In this document: piece by piece, positions 27,402-35,469 of the stretch
How the letters are laid out: each line of letters opens with the position of its first letter
Numbering within the stretch: position 1 is the stretch's first letter
The notes under the pieces: model-generated
The model's database searches: none
Seen by the model: the letters and a program-made list of their open reading frames with translations, nothing else
What the model was told of the DNA's origin: nothing
Made by a program: the position numbers and the translations under genes
NCBI RefSeq assembly: GCF_023656515.1
Contig: NZ_JAMOFV010000006.1
Coordinates: forward strand, 4,154,194-4,218,193
Origin: Clostridium swellfunianum
Lineage (GTDB): Bacteria; Bacillota; Clostridia; Clostridiales; Clostridiaceae
Direction of reading: 5' to 3'
DNA length: 64,000 bases

Positions 27402-28703
27402 TTAATGCCTTACAACTATCTTTCTCATATCTCCAATCATGTATAGCGAACCTGATATAAGCAGTAAATCCTTATTATTACAATAGGAGAACGCCTCTTT
27501 ATAGGCTTGTTCGTAGTTTTCTATAACCTGAACATTAGAATTAATCTTTTTTATTTCTTCAGCCAATTCACTAGCAAGCTCTGCTCTTTCAGAGTTTGGT
27601 GTTACCGCTATGACCTTATATGCTTTTGGCACTATAGTATCTATCATTTCCTTCACTTGCTTATCTGCAAGGATACCCAGTATTAGAACTACTTTTTCAT
27701 AGCTAAAGTACCTTTCTATACTTTCAGTAAGCTTTTTAATTCCGTCTATGTTATGAGCACCGTCTATAACCACTAGCGGATCTTGATTTATAACTTCTAG
27801 CCTTCCTGGCCATTTAACTTTCCTCAGTGCTGATATTATATTTTGCTCGCTAATATTTATTCCCTGCTTAATTAATTCTTCTGCTGCAAAAACCGAAACA
27901 GCACAGTTTAGAAGCTGATGTATTCCTAAAAGCGATAGTTCTATATCATAGCTCTGTTTATCCGTTCTTATTAATACTGTCTGAGTGATTCTGTTTTTGC
28001 CTGTTTCATCTAAAGCATTTAATTTTGCGCATTCATTAGGAACTTCAATTATCTTAGAACACTTTTCTTCTGCAACTTTTTTTATAACCCGTAGGCTATC
28101 CAACTCTTGGGGATAAACTATCACGGGCACTCCCGATTTTATAATTCCTGCCTTTTCATAGGCTATCTTATCTAGAGTATCCCCTAATATTTTCATATGA
28201 TCATAGCTTATAGAAGTAATTATGCTTAAAATTGGAGTAATAACATTGGTAGAATCTAGCCTTCCTCCAAGACCAACTTCCACCACAGCATAATCTACCT
28301 TCACTTCATGAAAATACAAAAACATAGCACAAGTTATAATTTCAAATTCAGTAGGATGTTCATATCCAAGCTCTAAAACCTTATTCACTGCTTCCGCTAC
28401 CCTTGTAACTATTCTGCTTAAGTCGACCTTTGATATGTTGGCTCCATTAATCTGTATCCGCTCTTCAAATTCTTCAAGATAAGGAGAAGTATACATGCCA
28501 ACCTTATAGCCTGCTTTCTTTAGAATCTCAGTAAGCATAGCAGTGGTTGAGCCTTTACCATTTGTTCCTGCTATATGTATGCACCTAAGTTTTTTATGCG
28601 GATTATCTAAAAGCTCCAATACCTTTTCAGTTCTCTCAAGGCCAAGATTACTGCCAAACTTGGAAGTGTTTTTTATGTAAGTCATTGCTTCATAATAATT
28701 CAT
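27402..28703 (-). CDS. folC: Folylpolyglutamate synthase / dihydrofolate synthase
   Basis: The 433-aa Mur-ligase-like enzyme has the P-loop IAGTNGKGSTTAMLTEIL, the omega region TSPYLEEFEERIQING, and VGLGGRLDSTNVI. The C-terminal domain has VIDGAHNIDGI and LVISGSLYMIGD-like ending (LLISGSLYMIGDMRK). It adds glutamate to folates in the cytoplasm using ATP. The start follows AAGGTGG. It lies downstream of valS, as in many Firmicutes, but a 42-bp perfect palindrome in the 144-bp gap may separate the transcripts. Confidence 0.96.
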   Translation of the reverse strand: MNYYEAMTYIKNTSKFGSNLGLERTEKVLELLDNPHKKLRCIHIAGTNGKGSTTAMLTEILKKAGYKVGMYTSPYLEEFEERIQINGANISKVDLSRIVTRVAEAVNKVLELGYEHPTEFEIITCAMFLYFHEVKVDYAVVEVGLGGRLDSTNVITPILSIITSISYDHMKILGDTLDKIAYEKAGIIKSGVPVIVYPQELDSLRVIKKVAEEKCSKIIEVPNECAKLNALDETGKNRITQTVLIRTDKQSYDIELSLLGIHQLLNCAVSVFAAEELIKQGINISEQNIISALRKVKWPGRLEVINQDPLVVIDGAHNIDGIKKLTESIERYFSYEKVVLILGILADKQVKEMIDTIVPKAYKVIAVTPNSERAELASELAEEIKKINSNVQVIENYEQAYKEAFSYCNNKDLLLISGSLYMIGDMRKIVVRH

Positions 28704-28776
28704 GAGACCACCTTCTTACTAAAATTAAATGAGGAAATTTAATAAATATATATTTATAAGAATATGTATTTATAAG

Positions 28777-28818
28777 AATATAAGAATATAAGAAGATATC
28801 TTCTTATATTCTTATATT
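28777..28818. terminator. 42-bp perfect palindrome after valS
   Basis: A loopless perfect palindrome centred on AGAAGATATCTTCT, with 21-bp arms built of ATAAGA units. On the minus strand it is followed by only a moderately T-rich run. It probably terminates or attenuates valS transcription, or forms a stable 3' end. Direct ATAAGAATA units continue to its left (28751-28776). Confidence 0.65.
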
Positions 28819-28847
28819 TTTCAATTTGTATGCTTTTAAAGTCAATA

Positions 28848-31493
28848 TTAATTTAAGCTTTCAATTCTTTGCATTACAGCCTTAAGCATTTCTTTATACT
28901 TTTCACCCTTTGCTTTTTCCTCTTCAACAACATCAGCTGGAGCCTTGCTTACAAATCTTTCATTTGAAAGCTTTTTCTCTACTCTGTCTATTTCGGCTTT
29001 AAGCTTAGATTTTTCCTTACTCAATCTTTCAAGTTCTTTTTCCCTATCTATTAAGTCAAGAAGAGGAATATATATTTCAGCACCTGAAGTTACTACTGAT
29101 ACAGCGTTTTCAGGAATTCCTTCCTTAAAAGCTAATAAATCAAGCTCTGAAGCTGAAGCTAGTTTTTCGAAGTAAATTTTTCCTGATTCAAATGCTTCCT
29201 TTGCTTCTGCTGCTACATACGCCATAAGCTTTGCTTTTCTTGATGGTGGTACATTCATTTCTGCTCTTACATTTCTTATACTTCTTATAGCATCGATGAT
29301 ATATCCCATCATTTGCTCTGCTTCATTATCATTCAGATTTTCTTCATACTCTGGCCATTTTGATATCGTGATTGACTCGTATTCTGCACCAAGATGAGTA
29401 TATATTTCTTCAGTTATAAACGGCATTACTGGATGCAAAAGCTGCAAGCTTGTAGTTAATGTCTTGTAAAGTACGTTATAAGCTATACCCTTTTGCCTTT
29501 CATCAGTTCCATAGAATACTGGCTTAACTAATTCTATATACCAATCGCAGAATTCTGTCCATATAAAATCATATATTTTTTGTGATGCTATACCAAGCTC
29601 AAACTTTTCTATATTATCAGTTATCTCTCTAACTACTGTATTTAATCTTGAAAGCATCCACTTATCAGCTAAAGTATATTCTTTAACATCCTTATACTTT
29701 TCCATAAGGTCTCTATCAAGATTCATCATAACGAATCTTGAAGCATTCCAAATCTTGTTTGCAAAGTTTCTTGCTGCTTCAACCTTCTCCTGCTGGAATC
29801 TTACATCGTTGCCTAGGGAATTTCCTGCTATAAGCATAAACCTAAGTGCATCTGCACCATACTGATCTATGATGTCAAGAGGATCTACACCATTGCCTAA
29901 GGATTTTGACATCTTAACACCGTTAGCATCTCTTATTATTCCATGCATTAAAACAGTATCGAAAGGAATTTCCTTCATATTATGCAGCCCTGAGAATATC
30001 ATTCTTGCTACCCAGAAAAATATGATATCATAACCAGCTACCAGCGTGCTTGTTGGGTAGAAATACTTAAGGTCCTCTGTTTCATTTGGCCAGCCTAGTG
30101 TTGAGAAAGGCCATAGTGCTGAACTGAACCAGGTGTCCAAAACATCATTCTCCTGCTCAAGTTTCTCACTGCTGCACTTTGAACAGCTAGCTGGAGTTTC
30201 TTCAGCAACTATCATCTCACCGCAGTCCTTGCAGTACCAAACCGGTATTCTGTGTCCCCACCAAAGCTGTCTTGATATGCACCAATCCTGTATATTTTCC
30301 ATCCAGTTGAAATAAATCTTTTCAAAGCGCTCTGGAACAAACTTTACTTTTTTATCCTTTACAACTTCGATAGCAGGCTTTGCAAGACCTTCCATCTTTA
30401 AATACCACTGCTTTGAAATCATTGGCTCAATGGTTGTGCCGCATCTGTCATGAGTACTTACATTGTGAACATGGTCTTTTATCTTTACAAGGAAGCCCTG
30501 CTCCTCTAGATCCTTAATGATAGCTTTTCTAGCTTCGTATCTGTCCATGCCAGTGTACTTGCCACCTTGATGGTTGATGGTTCCATCATCGTTCATCATA
30601 TTGATTTCAGGAAGATTGTGCCTCTTTCCTACCTGATAGTCGTTAGGATCATGAGCTGGTGTTATCTTAACTGCTCCTGTTCCAAACTCCAAATCTACAT
30701 AATCATCTGCTATTATTGGAATTTCCCTGTTTACTAAAGGAAGCATCAATGTTTTTCCTACAAGATGAGTGTATCTTTCATCCTTTGGATTCACTGCAAC
30801 AGCTGTATCTCCAAGCATGGTCTCAGGACGGGTTGTTGCAATCTCAATAAACTCTCCTGTGCCAACTACCTGATACTTTATATGCCAGAAATGTCCGTTC
30901 TGCTCATCATATTCTATCTCAGCATCTGAAAGAGCAGTCTTACATTTTGGGCACCAGTTGGTTATTCTGTTTCCCTGATAAATTAAGCCTTCATTGTACA
31001 GTTTAACAAATACGGTTCTAACAGCTTTGTTTAAGTTTTCATCCATTGTAAAGGCTTCTCTTGTAAAGTCTGCTGAAGCTCCCATTTTCTTAAGCTGCTG
31101 TCTTATTCTCTCTCTGTACTCGTCAGTCCATTCCCAAACTTTTTCCAGAAAGGCATCTCTGCCCATTTCCTTCTTTTTTAAACCCTGCTTTAAAAGCTCG
31201 TTTTCCACCTTAACTTCAGTAGCTATACTGGCGTGGTCCTCTCCTGGAAGCCATAGAGTACTGTAACCCTGCATTCTTTTAACTCTTATCAAAAAATCTT
31301 GAATAGTGTTGTCTAGGGCATGCCCTAAATGCAGCTTTCCTGTTATATTTGGAGGTGGCATCACAATTGTGTAAGGCTTCTTTTCTTTATCAACTTTTGG
31401 AGTAAAATATCCTTTTTCCTCCCAAGTCTTATAAATTTTTTCTTCAAATTCTTTAGGGCTATAGGTCGTTGCAATATTTTTTGTTTCTTCCAT
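28848..31493 (-). CDS. valS: Valyl-tRNA synthetase
   Basis: I start at [19 protein letters not shown] (881 aa, the usual size), with AAGGAG about 9 bp upstream; the longer frame to 31544 runs into the T-box region. Class I signatures are present: the HIGH-like [15 protein letters not shown] and KMSKS in [12 protein letters not shown] zinc-type Cys cluster is seen at WYCKDCGE...CSKCSSEK. The C-terminal coiled-coil tRNA-binding arm is present ([19 protein letters not shown]). It charges tRNA-Val and corrects Thr mischarging. Expression is controlled by a Val T-box. Confidence 0.98.
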   Translation of the reverse strand: MEETKNIATTYSPKEFEEKIYKTWEEKGYFTPKVDKEKKPYTIVMPPPNITGKLHLGHALDNTIQDFLIRVKRMQGYSTLWLPGEDHASIATEVKVENELLKQGLKKKEMGRDAFLEKVWEWTDEYRERIRQQLKKMGASADFTREAFTMDENLNKAVRTVFVKLYNEGLIYQGNRITNWCPKCKTALSDAEIEYDEQNGHFWHIKYQVVGTGEFIEIATTRPETMLGDTAVAVNPKDERYTHLVGKTLMLPLVNREIPIIADDYVDLEFGTGAVKITPAHDPNDYQVGKRHNLPEINMMNDDGTINHQGGKYTGMDRYEARKAIIKDLEEQGFLVKIKDHVHNVSTHDRCGTTIEPMISKQWYLKMEGLAKPAIEVVKDKKVKFVPERFEKIYFNWMENIQDWCISRQLWWGHRIPVWYCKDCGEMIVAEETPASCSKCSSEKLEQENDVLDTWFSSALWPFSTLGWPNETEDLKYFYPTSTLVAGYDIIFFWVARMIFSGLHNMKEIPFDTVLMHGIIRDANGVKMSKSLGNGVDPLDIIDQYGADALRFMLIAGNSLGNDVRFQQEKVEAARNFANKIWNASRFVMMNLDRDLMEKYKDVKEYTLADKWMLSRLNTVVREITDNIEKFELGIASQKIYDFIWTEFCDWYIELVKPVFYGTDERQKGIAYNVLYKTLTTSLQLLHPVMPFITEEIYTHLGAEYESITISKWPEYEENLNDNEAEQMMGYIIDAIRSIRNVRAEMNVPPSRKAKLMAYVAAEAKEAFESGKIYFEKLASASELDLLAFKEGIPENAVSVVTSGAEIYIPLLDLIDREKELERLSKEKSKLKAEIDRVEKKLSNERFVSKAPADVVEEEKAKGEKYKEMLKAVMQRIESLN

Positions 31494-31530
31494 ATATTTC
31501 ATCTCCTTATAATGATTATTTTTGACAAAT

Positions 31531-31768
31531 AAAAAAGTCTTCATCCATAAAAGGACGAAGACATACTCGCGGTACCACCTTTTTTCCTACAGACAGCAGT
31601 CGATAGGCTCTCAAAATCATAACGGCAAAGAACACCGTCTTGCTCTACTAGTATTTCAAGCAAGAAGCTCAAAAGCTACCTTCAAGGCTTTTTGTATAGA
31701 AGGTCTTACAGCCGCTGAACCTTCCTCTCTAAATACTCCTTAACCTTTACTCCTCTTTATCAAAGCTT
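31531..31768 (-). promoter_or_regulatory. T-box leader of valS (Val specifier GUA)
   Basis: Minus strand AAGGTGGTACCGCG (about 31567-31580) precedes a terminator GTCTTCGTCC / GGATGAAGAC with T run (31531-31563). Stem I begins GATAAAGAGGAGTA near 31760. The specifier context GAAG-GTA-G places GTA (Val) at 31677-31679. It should read tRNA-Val, for example the TAC isoacceptor encoded at 9739-9814. Confidence 0.96.
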
Positions 31769-31801
31769 TTATTAACATTATTTTTATTTATATTATTAAT
31801 T

Positions 31802-31829
31802 ATTATACTATTAATTTAAATAGTGTCAA
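31802..31829 (-). promoter_or_regulatory. Promoter of T-box-valS
   Basis: Minus strand TTGACA (31824-31829), 16-bp spacer, TATAAT (31802-31807). Confidence 0.8.
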
Positions 31830-31953
31830 CTGCTTTTAGAAAATATTTCTTATCATTTTAACCCAAATACCGTTTATAAATTTCTAATTTAAACAAATGA
31901 TAATACTGTATAAAAAATTATTAATAACCGCGTAGGCGAAAGGATGAAAAATC

Positions 31954-32835
31954 GTGAAAAGAAAAATTTATGTTTTTGCATTAGGCTTATCCTTAATTTT
32001 TACTGCTTCCTGTACTCCTCGGCAAAAAAGTTTTATAAACAACAAACTGCCTAACAATGGACAAATAACTGGACATAGTCAGCCTATTCAAGGCATAGAG
32101 TCTTCAGTCTCTAAAATTGGCGATATTCAAAAGGTGAAAGTTATAGTCGATAAAGCAAATATTACCTCTGGCTGTGGAAGCAATACTTCAGTGCTTCAGT
32201 CAGCAGCAAAAAATAATACCCTTGATGTTGTAAGCCAAGTATCCGACTGGTTTGCAGTAAAGCTTCCAAACAATCAGATTGGTTTTGTTCCTAAGTCACA
32301 GGCAAAGCCAATAGTAGTAGAAAATAAAACTCCTCAAATTACTACTGATGCCTCCGGTTCAGGAGCTGCCCCCTCACAAGCTTCAGGCGGGGTTACCAAT
32401 TCAACGGCTCCTAAAACTCCTAGTGCACAAACAAATTCAAGCACCTTAACTTCCCAGGAGCAGGAAATGCTTAAGTTAATTAATCAGGCAAGAGCGCAAA
32501 ATAATGTTTCACCTCTTCAAATAGATATGCAGGTAACAAATGTTGCTAGAGTAAAAGCTCAGGATATGATTGATAATAATTATTTCAGTCATAATTCTCC
32601 AAAGTATGGGAGCCCTTTCGATATGCTTAAAGCCTTTGGTGTAAGTTATGTAGAAGCTGGCGAAAATATAGCAGGAAATCAAACCATTCAAAACGCTCAC
32701 AATGCCCTCATGAATTCACCGGGGCATAGAAAAAACATACTAAATCCAGATTACACTCATATTGGTCTTGGAATAAGAAATGGCGGTCCTTATGGAAATA
32801 TGTTTTCACAAATGTTTGTCAGCAAGCCTAAATAG
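31954..32835 (+). CDS. Secreted CAP-domain lipoprotein with SH3-like domain (YkwD-like)
   Basis: The 293-aa protein starts at GTG (AAAGGATG upstream) with a lipoprotein signal ending TASC (Cys about 20). An SH3b-like domain spans roughly residues 68-128 (VKVIVDKANITSGCG, VSDWFAVKLPNNQIGFVPKS), then a Ser/Thr/Pro-rich linker, then a C-terminal CAP/SCP domain (residues 170-290) with YFSHNSPKYGSPFDML, AGENIAGN, and MNSPGHRKNIL. CAP proteins of this YkwD type are extracellular; activity is not established. It is monocistronic, ending at a 50-bp palindrome. Confidence 0.92.
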   Translation: MKRKIYVFALGLSLIFTASCTPRQKSFINNKLPNNGQITGHSQPIQGIESSVSKIGDIQKVKVIVDKANITSGCGSNTSVLQSAAKNNTLDVVSQVSDWFAVKLPNNQIGFVPKSQAKPIVVENKTPQITTDASGSGAAPSQASGGVTNSTAPKTPSAQTNSSTLTSQEQEMLKLINQARAQNNVSPLQIDMQVTNVARVKAQDMIDNNYFSHNSPKYGSPFDMLKAFGVSYVEAGENIAGNQTIQNAHNALMNSPGHRKNILNPDYTHIGLGIRNGGPYGNMFSQMFVSKPK

Positions 32836-32880
32836 CAAGCTAGACTATAACTACCAGTAAAATATGTTTTTTAAAGAAAT

Positions 32881-32930
32881 AATAATAAACCAGTCTCAGA
32901 ATTTTAAAATTCTGAGACTGGTTTATTATT
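32881..32930. terminator. 50-bp perfect palindrome shared by the CAP gene and aroD
   Basis: Two 25-bp arms pair perfectly with no loop (core CAGTCTCAGAATTTT / AAAATTCTGAGACTG). Flanking T-rich tracts on both strands suit a bidirectional terminator. The right half (32904-32930) is the 3' end of the aroD coding sequence. Confidence 0.85.
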
Positions 32931-33689
32931 CAAAATTTTATGTGTTATTTGTAGGGCTTCGTAAAGAGCATCTGATTCTATCTGCCCTGGCGCAGAAGAT
33001 TGCCCAACGCTTCCAAATGTTAACGAAGAACCAAACATTTCTCCAATAAATCTTGTGACAACGCCTAAATCTGACATTGCTACTGCCACTATAGGCCTGT
33101 CAATATATTCTTCATTCGCTTTTACTATGGACGTCATCAATTCCAGCACATCTAATTTTGATTTAGGCATCACTGCTATTTTTAAAATATCAGCTCCTAG
33201 TTCCTGCATCTTCCTTAGCCTATGTATAATTTCATTTTTAACAGGAGTTTTTTCAAAATCATGATTGGAAGCAATAACCTTTACTCCTGAAGCCTGTGCT
33301 GTTTTGATAATATCCGCAACTTCCTCATCACCTGTGAGAACTTCAACATCCATCAAATCAACCAAACCTGATACAGAAATAATTTTATTAATTTTCACAT
33401 ATTCATTTTTATGTATTTCTTTTTTTCCCCCTTCATTAGCTGTTCGAAGTGTAAATAAAAGTGGAATATTATTTAAAACAGAAGTTAATTCAAATAAAAC
33501 TTCTTTAATTTTTTCTACCTCTAAAGCATCTTCAAAATAGTCTACGCGCCATTCCACAATATCTACATGCATATTTTCAAGTTTTAAGGCCTCTCTTATT
33601 ATTTGATGCTTTGTTTTTCCCACAATAGGCACACAAATTTTAGGAATACCTTCGCCTATCACTACATTTCTAATTTTTACTGTGTTCAT
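32904..33689 (-). CDS. aroD: 3-dehydroquinate dehydratase, type I
   Basis: I start at ATG 33689 (MNTVKIRNVVIGEG, 261 aa); GGAGG is 7 bp upstream, while a GTG at 33701 overlaps the site. The type I barrel residues are present: VEWRVDYFED near residue 48, the general base His in ASNHDFEKTP (about 143) and Schiff-base Lys in ILKIAVMPKSKLD (about 170). It dehydrates 3-dehydroquinate in the shikimate pathway. No other aro gene is adjacent. The last eight codons form one arm of a perfect palindrome that serves as terminator. Confidence 0.97.
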   Translation of the reverse strand: MNTVKIRNVVIGEGIPKICVPIVGKTKHQIIREALKLENMHVDIVEWRVDYFEDALEVEKIKEVLFELTSVLNNIPLLFTLRTANEGGKKEIHKNEYVKINKIISVSGLVDLMDVEVLTGDEEVADIIKTAQASGVKVIASNHDFEKTPVKNEIIHRLRKMQELGADILKIAVMPKSKLDVLELMTSIVKANEEYIDRPIVAVAMSDLGVVTRFIGEMFGSSLTFGSVGQSSAPGQIESDALYEALQITHKILNNKPVSEF

Positions 33690-33701
33690 ATTTTCCTCCA
33701 C

Positions 33702-33770
33702 AAAAAACTGTGCAACCTCTTTTGAATAACATTATAACATATCATTCAAATTGAGTTTGCACAGTTTTTT
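33702..33770 (-). terminator. Long terminator-like hairpin between the FG-GAP-like gene and aroD
   Basis: Outer arms ACTGTGCAA / TTGCACAGT extend with CTC/GAG and an inner TTTGAAT / ATTCAAA stem. On the minus strand the hairpin ends in TTTTTT only 5 nt from the aroD ribosome site. An extended -10 element (TGTTATAAT) lies in the loop. Confidence 0.65.
33731..33739 (-). promoter_or_regulatory. Candidate extended -10 promoter for aroD inside the hairpin loop
   Basis: Minus strand TGTTATAAT (TGN plus TATAAT). No consensus -35 is at 17 bp, which extended -10 promoters tolerate. A transcript starting near 33724 would lack the left hairpin arm and so escape termination. Confidence 0.4.
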
Positions 33771-33772
33771 TG

Positions 33773-34498
33773 TTATTTTCCCGCTCCTATAATAGCTATA
33801 TTTTGATTTTCCAACTCAAAATTATTGTTTTGCCATTGTAGTGTGTTTAAAATAAACCCTAGAGCATCTGCATTAAATCTTCCTGCTACCTTTTGATATG
33901 CAAGCAACTGATATACGCCATTATAATCAAAATCAACCGGATATAAACCACTCAATGGATTTACAAAGCCTTCAAGAGGTTCTTTTAGCTGTCCGTTCTC
34001 GTCATAAATCTCATTTAAGTAATCTTTATCTCTTTGGGAAATATCTATTATATATTCTTTATTGTTTTTTTCACTTACAACCTGAACTTTATAATTATCC
34101 TTATAAGCAACTAAATATTTATACTCCTCGTTGTACACCTCAAAGTCAAAAATCAGCTTAGAATTGTTGTCTACATAAGAATAAATGTAATGATACATAG
34201 TTGCCCCGCTGCCTCCAGTAACAATGCTTATAAGTATATCCTTTACTCCATCCCCTGTAAAATCCCCTAAAAACAAGGTTGGGTCATAGCCCGCATTTTC
34301 CTTGAGAACTATTGCAGCAATTCTTCCTGTCATTCCATCCTTTATTATTAAGGTAATATTCTGTACAAAAGGACTGTCTGGCGTTTTTGTGCCGACTAAG
34401 TAGACTATGTCAGTAATTTTATCTCCATTCACATCCCCTCTTGCATAGGCAACAACTTGTGGACGCACTTTATCTTCTCTAAAATAGTTAATATACAT
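33773..34498 (-). CDS. FG-GAP/VCBS-like repeat protein without signal peptide
   Basis: The 241-aa protein has at least two Asp-rich FG-GAP-like calcium-loop motifs, ARGDVNGDKITDIVYLVG and LGDFTGDGVKDILISIV, with a third weaker DFDYNGVYQLLAY. Such repeats usually build integrin-type beta-propellers on the cell surface. No signal peptide or anchor is present, so the site of action is unclear; a spore-associated role is possible but unsupported. RBS AAGGAG precedes the ATG. A 54-aa gene lies 80 bp upstream on the same strand. Confidence 0.78.
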   Translation of the reverse strand: MYINYFREDKVRPQVVAYARGDVNGDKITDIVYLVGTKTPDSPFVQNITLIIKDGMTGRIAAIVLKENAGYDPTLFLGDFTGDGVKDILISIVTGGSGATMYHYIYSYVDNNSKLIFDFEVYNEEYKYLVAYKDNYKVQVVSEKNNKEYIIDISQRDKDYLNEIYDENGQLKEPLEGFVNPLSGLYPVDFDYNGVYQLLAYQKVAGRFNADALGFILNTLQWQNNNFELENQNIAIIGAGK

Positions 34499-34579
34499 AA
34501 AAGACTCCTTAAAATAATAAGCTTTGTATATATTCTATGAAAGAGAGAGTCTACCTGCCACACATTAATCCTCATTAAG

Positions 34580-34744
34580 CTACTGTATACTATTTTGTGT
34601 ATCAGCTTTTTCACTTTCCTTTGTAATACTATCTTTTATCTTCTCCCTTACCTCTGGATTGCTGTATAGTTCAGCACCTGCTTCCATCATATTATTACCT
34701 AGCGCAGCCATTCTAAGCTGCATTTTAGTTAGTTTCTTAGCCAT
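34580..34744 (-). CDS. Small basic protein of unknown function, 54 aa
   Basis: ATG at 34744 is preceded by a good ribosome site, AAGAGGTGAAATACAA. The frame encodes MAKKLTKMQLRMAALGNNMM and continues to a TAG at 34580-34582. The N-terminus is basic and the C-terminus charged and helical (NPEVREKIKDSITKESEK). There is no signal peptide, Cys or membrane segment. I do not recognise a family. It shares strand with the FG-GAP-like gene downstream (81-bp gap) and could be in its transcript. Confidence 0.7.
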   Translation of the reverse strand: MAKKLTKMQLRMAALGNNMMEAGAELYSNPEVREKIKDSITKESEKADTQNSIQ

Positions 34745-34850
34745 TTGTATTTCACCTCTTTACTATGTTTTTCAAGGTTTATTTTTCTATGCACTTTTTC
34801 AATTATTAAGTAATAAATTTGTTAAACCTAAAAATATTGTTTTATAACAC

Positions 34851-34877
34851 AAAAAAGCTGCCTCAATAACAGGCAGC
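34851..34877 (-). terminator. Terminator of the molybdenum hydroxylase cluster
   Basis: GCTGCCT-GTTATTG-AGGCAGC followed by TTTTTTG on the minus strand, 12 bp after the mocA-like stop. Confidence 0.9.
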
Positions 34878-34888
34878 GTAATTGCAAA

Positions 34889-35443
34889 CTATTTCTTTAT
34901 AGAATTATAGCTAACTTCATCATCAATATCAACAAAGATACTATTATCCATTACTTCCACCCAATGAATATCATTAGGATTGCTTTTTATTATAGCTCTA
35001 GCACCCTTGTCACCTTCATTTTCTAAAAGCTCCTTAAAATATTTTCTGCTTATAATAACTGGATTTCCTCTTTTCCCATTGAAAACTGGTACAGCTATAG
35101 CTTTGTTATCTGAAATAAATTCATCACACAATTTATCAATTATATTAGGTGTAACGTAGGGCATATCTCCTAAAAGAATCATTACAGCATCTCCTTCAAA
35201 GTTTTCAAGACCTTTTTTAATAGAGGTGCTCATCCCTCGTTCAAAGTCTGCATTATACAGCTTATTAATATCTGTATTTATATCATACTTCCCATATACC
35301 AAAACAAGTTCATCTAGTTTGGATTCTTTGGCGTTTTCTATTACTGTTTCAATAATTGATTTATTTTCAAGCTTTAGGTTAAGTTTATCCTTTCCCATCC
35401 TGGATGCCTTTCCAGCACCAAGTATAATTCCTCTTATGAGCAT
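34889..35443 (-). CDS. mocA: MobA/MocA-like nucleotidyltransferase, probable molybdenum cofactor cytidylyltransferase
   Basis: I start at MLIRGIILGAGKASRMGKDK (184 aa), with AGGAGG about 10 bp upstream; a longer frame to 35476 overlaps ade. MobA-like NTP-transferase motifs: LGAGKASRMGKDKL (nucleotide loop), GMSTSIKKGL, LLGDMPYV (metal-binding Asp), GKRGNPVI and GDKGARAII. Enzymes of this type attach CMP to molybdopterin, making the MCD cofactor used by hydroxylases of the xanthine dehydrogenase family. This fits the cluster upstream. Relatives near selenium-dependent hydroxylases are also called MocA. It is the last gene of the cluster. Confidence 0.85.
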   Translation of the reverse strand: MLIRGIILGAGKASRMGKDKLNLKLENKSIIETVIENAKESKLDELVLVYGKYDINTDINKLYNADFERGMSTSIKKGLENFEGDAVMILLGDMPYVTPNIIDKLCDEFISDNKAIAVPVFNGKRGNPVIISRKYFKELLENEGDKGARAIIKSNPNDIHWVEVMDNSIFVDIDDEVSYNSIKK

Positions 35444-35469
35444 ACGATAGTTCCTCCTTTGTAAATCCT

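Noticed and set aside
28777-28818. Insertion-sequence terminal inverted repeat
   Set aside because: The palindrome is a single symmetric unit, with no transposase and no distant partner repeat in the window.
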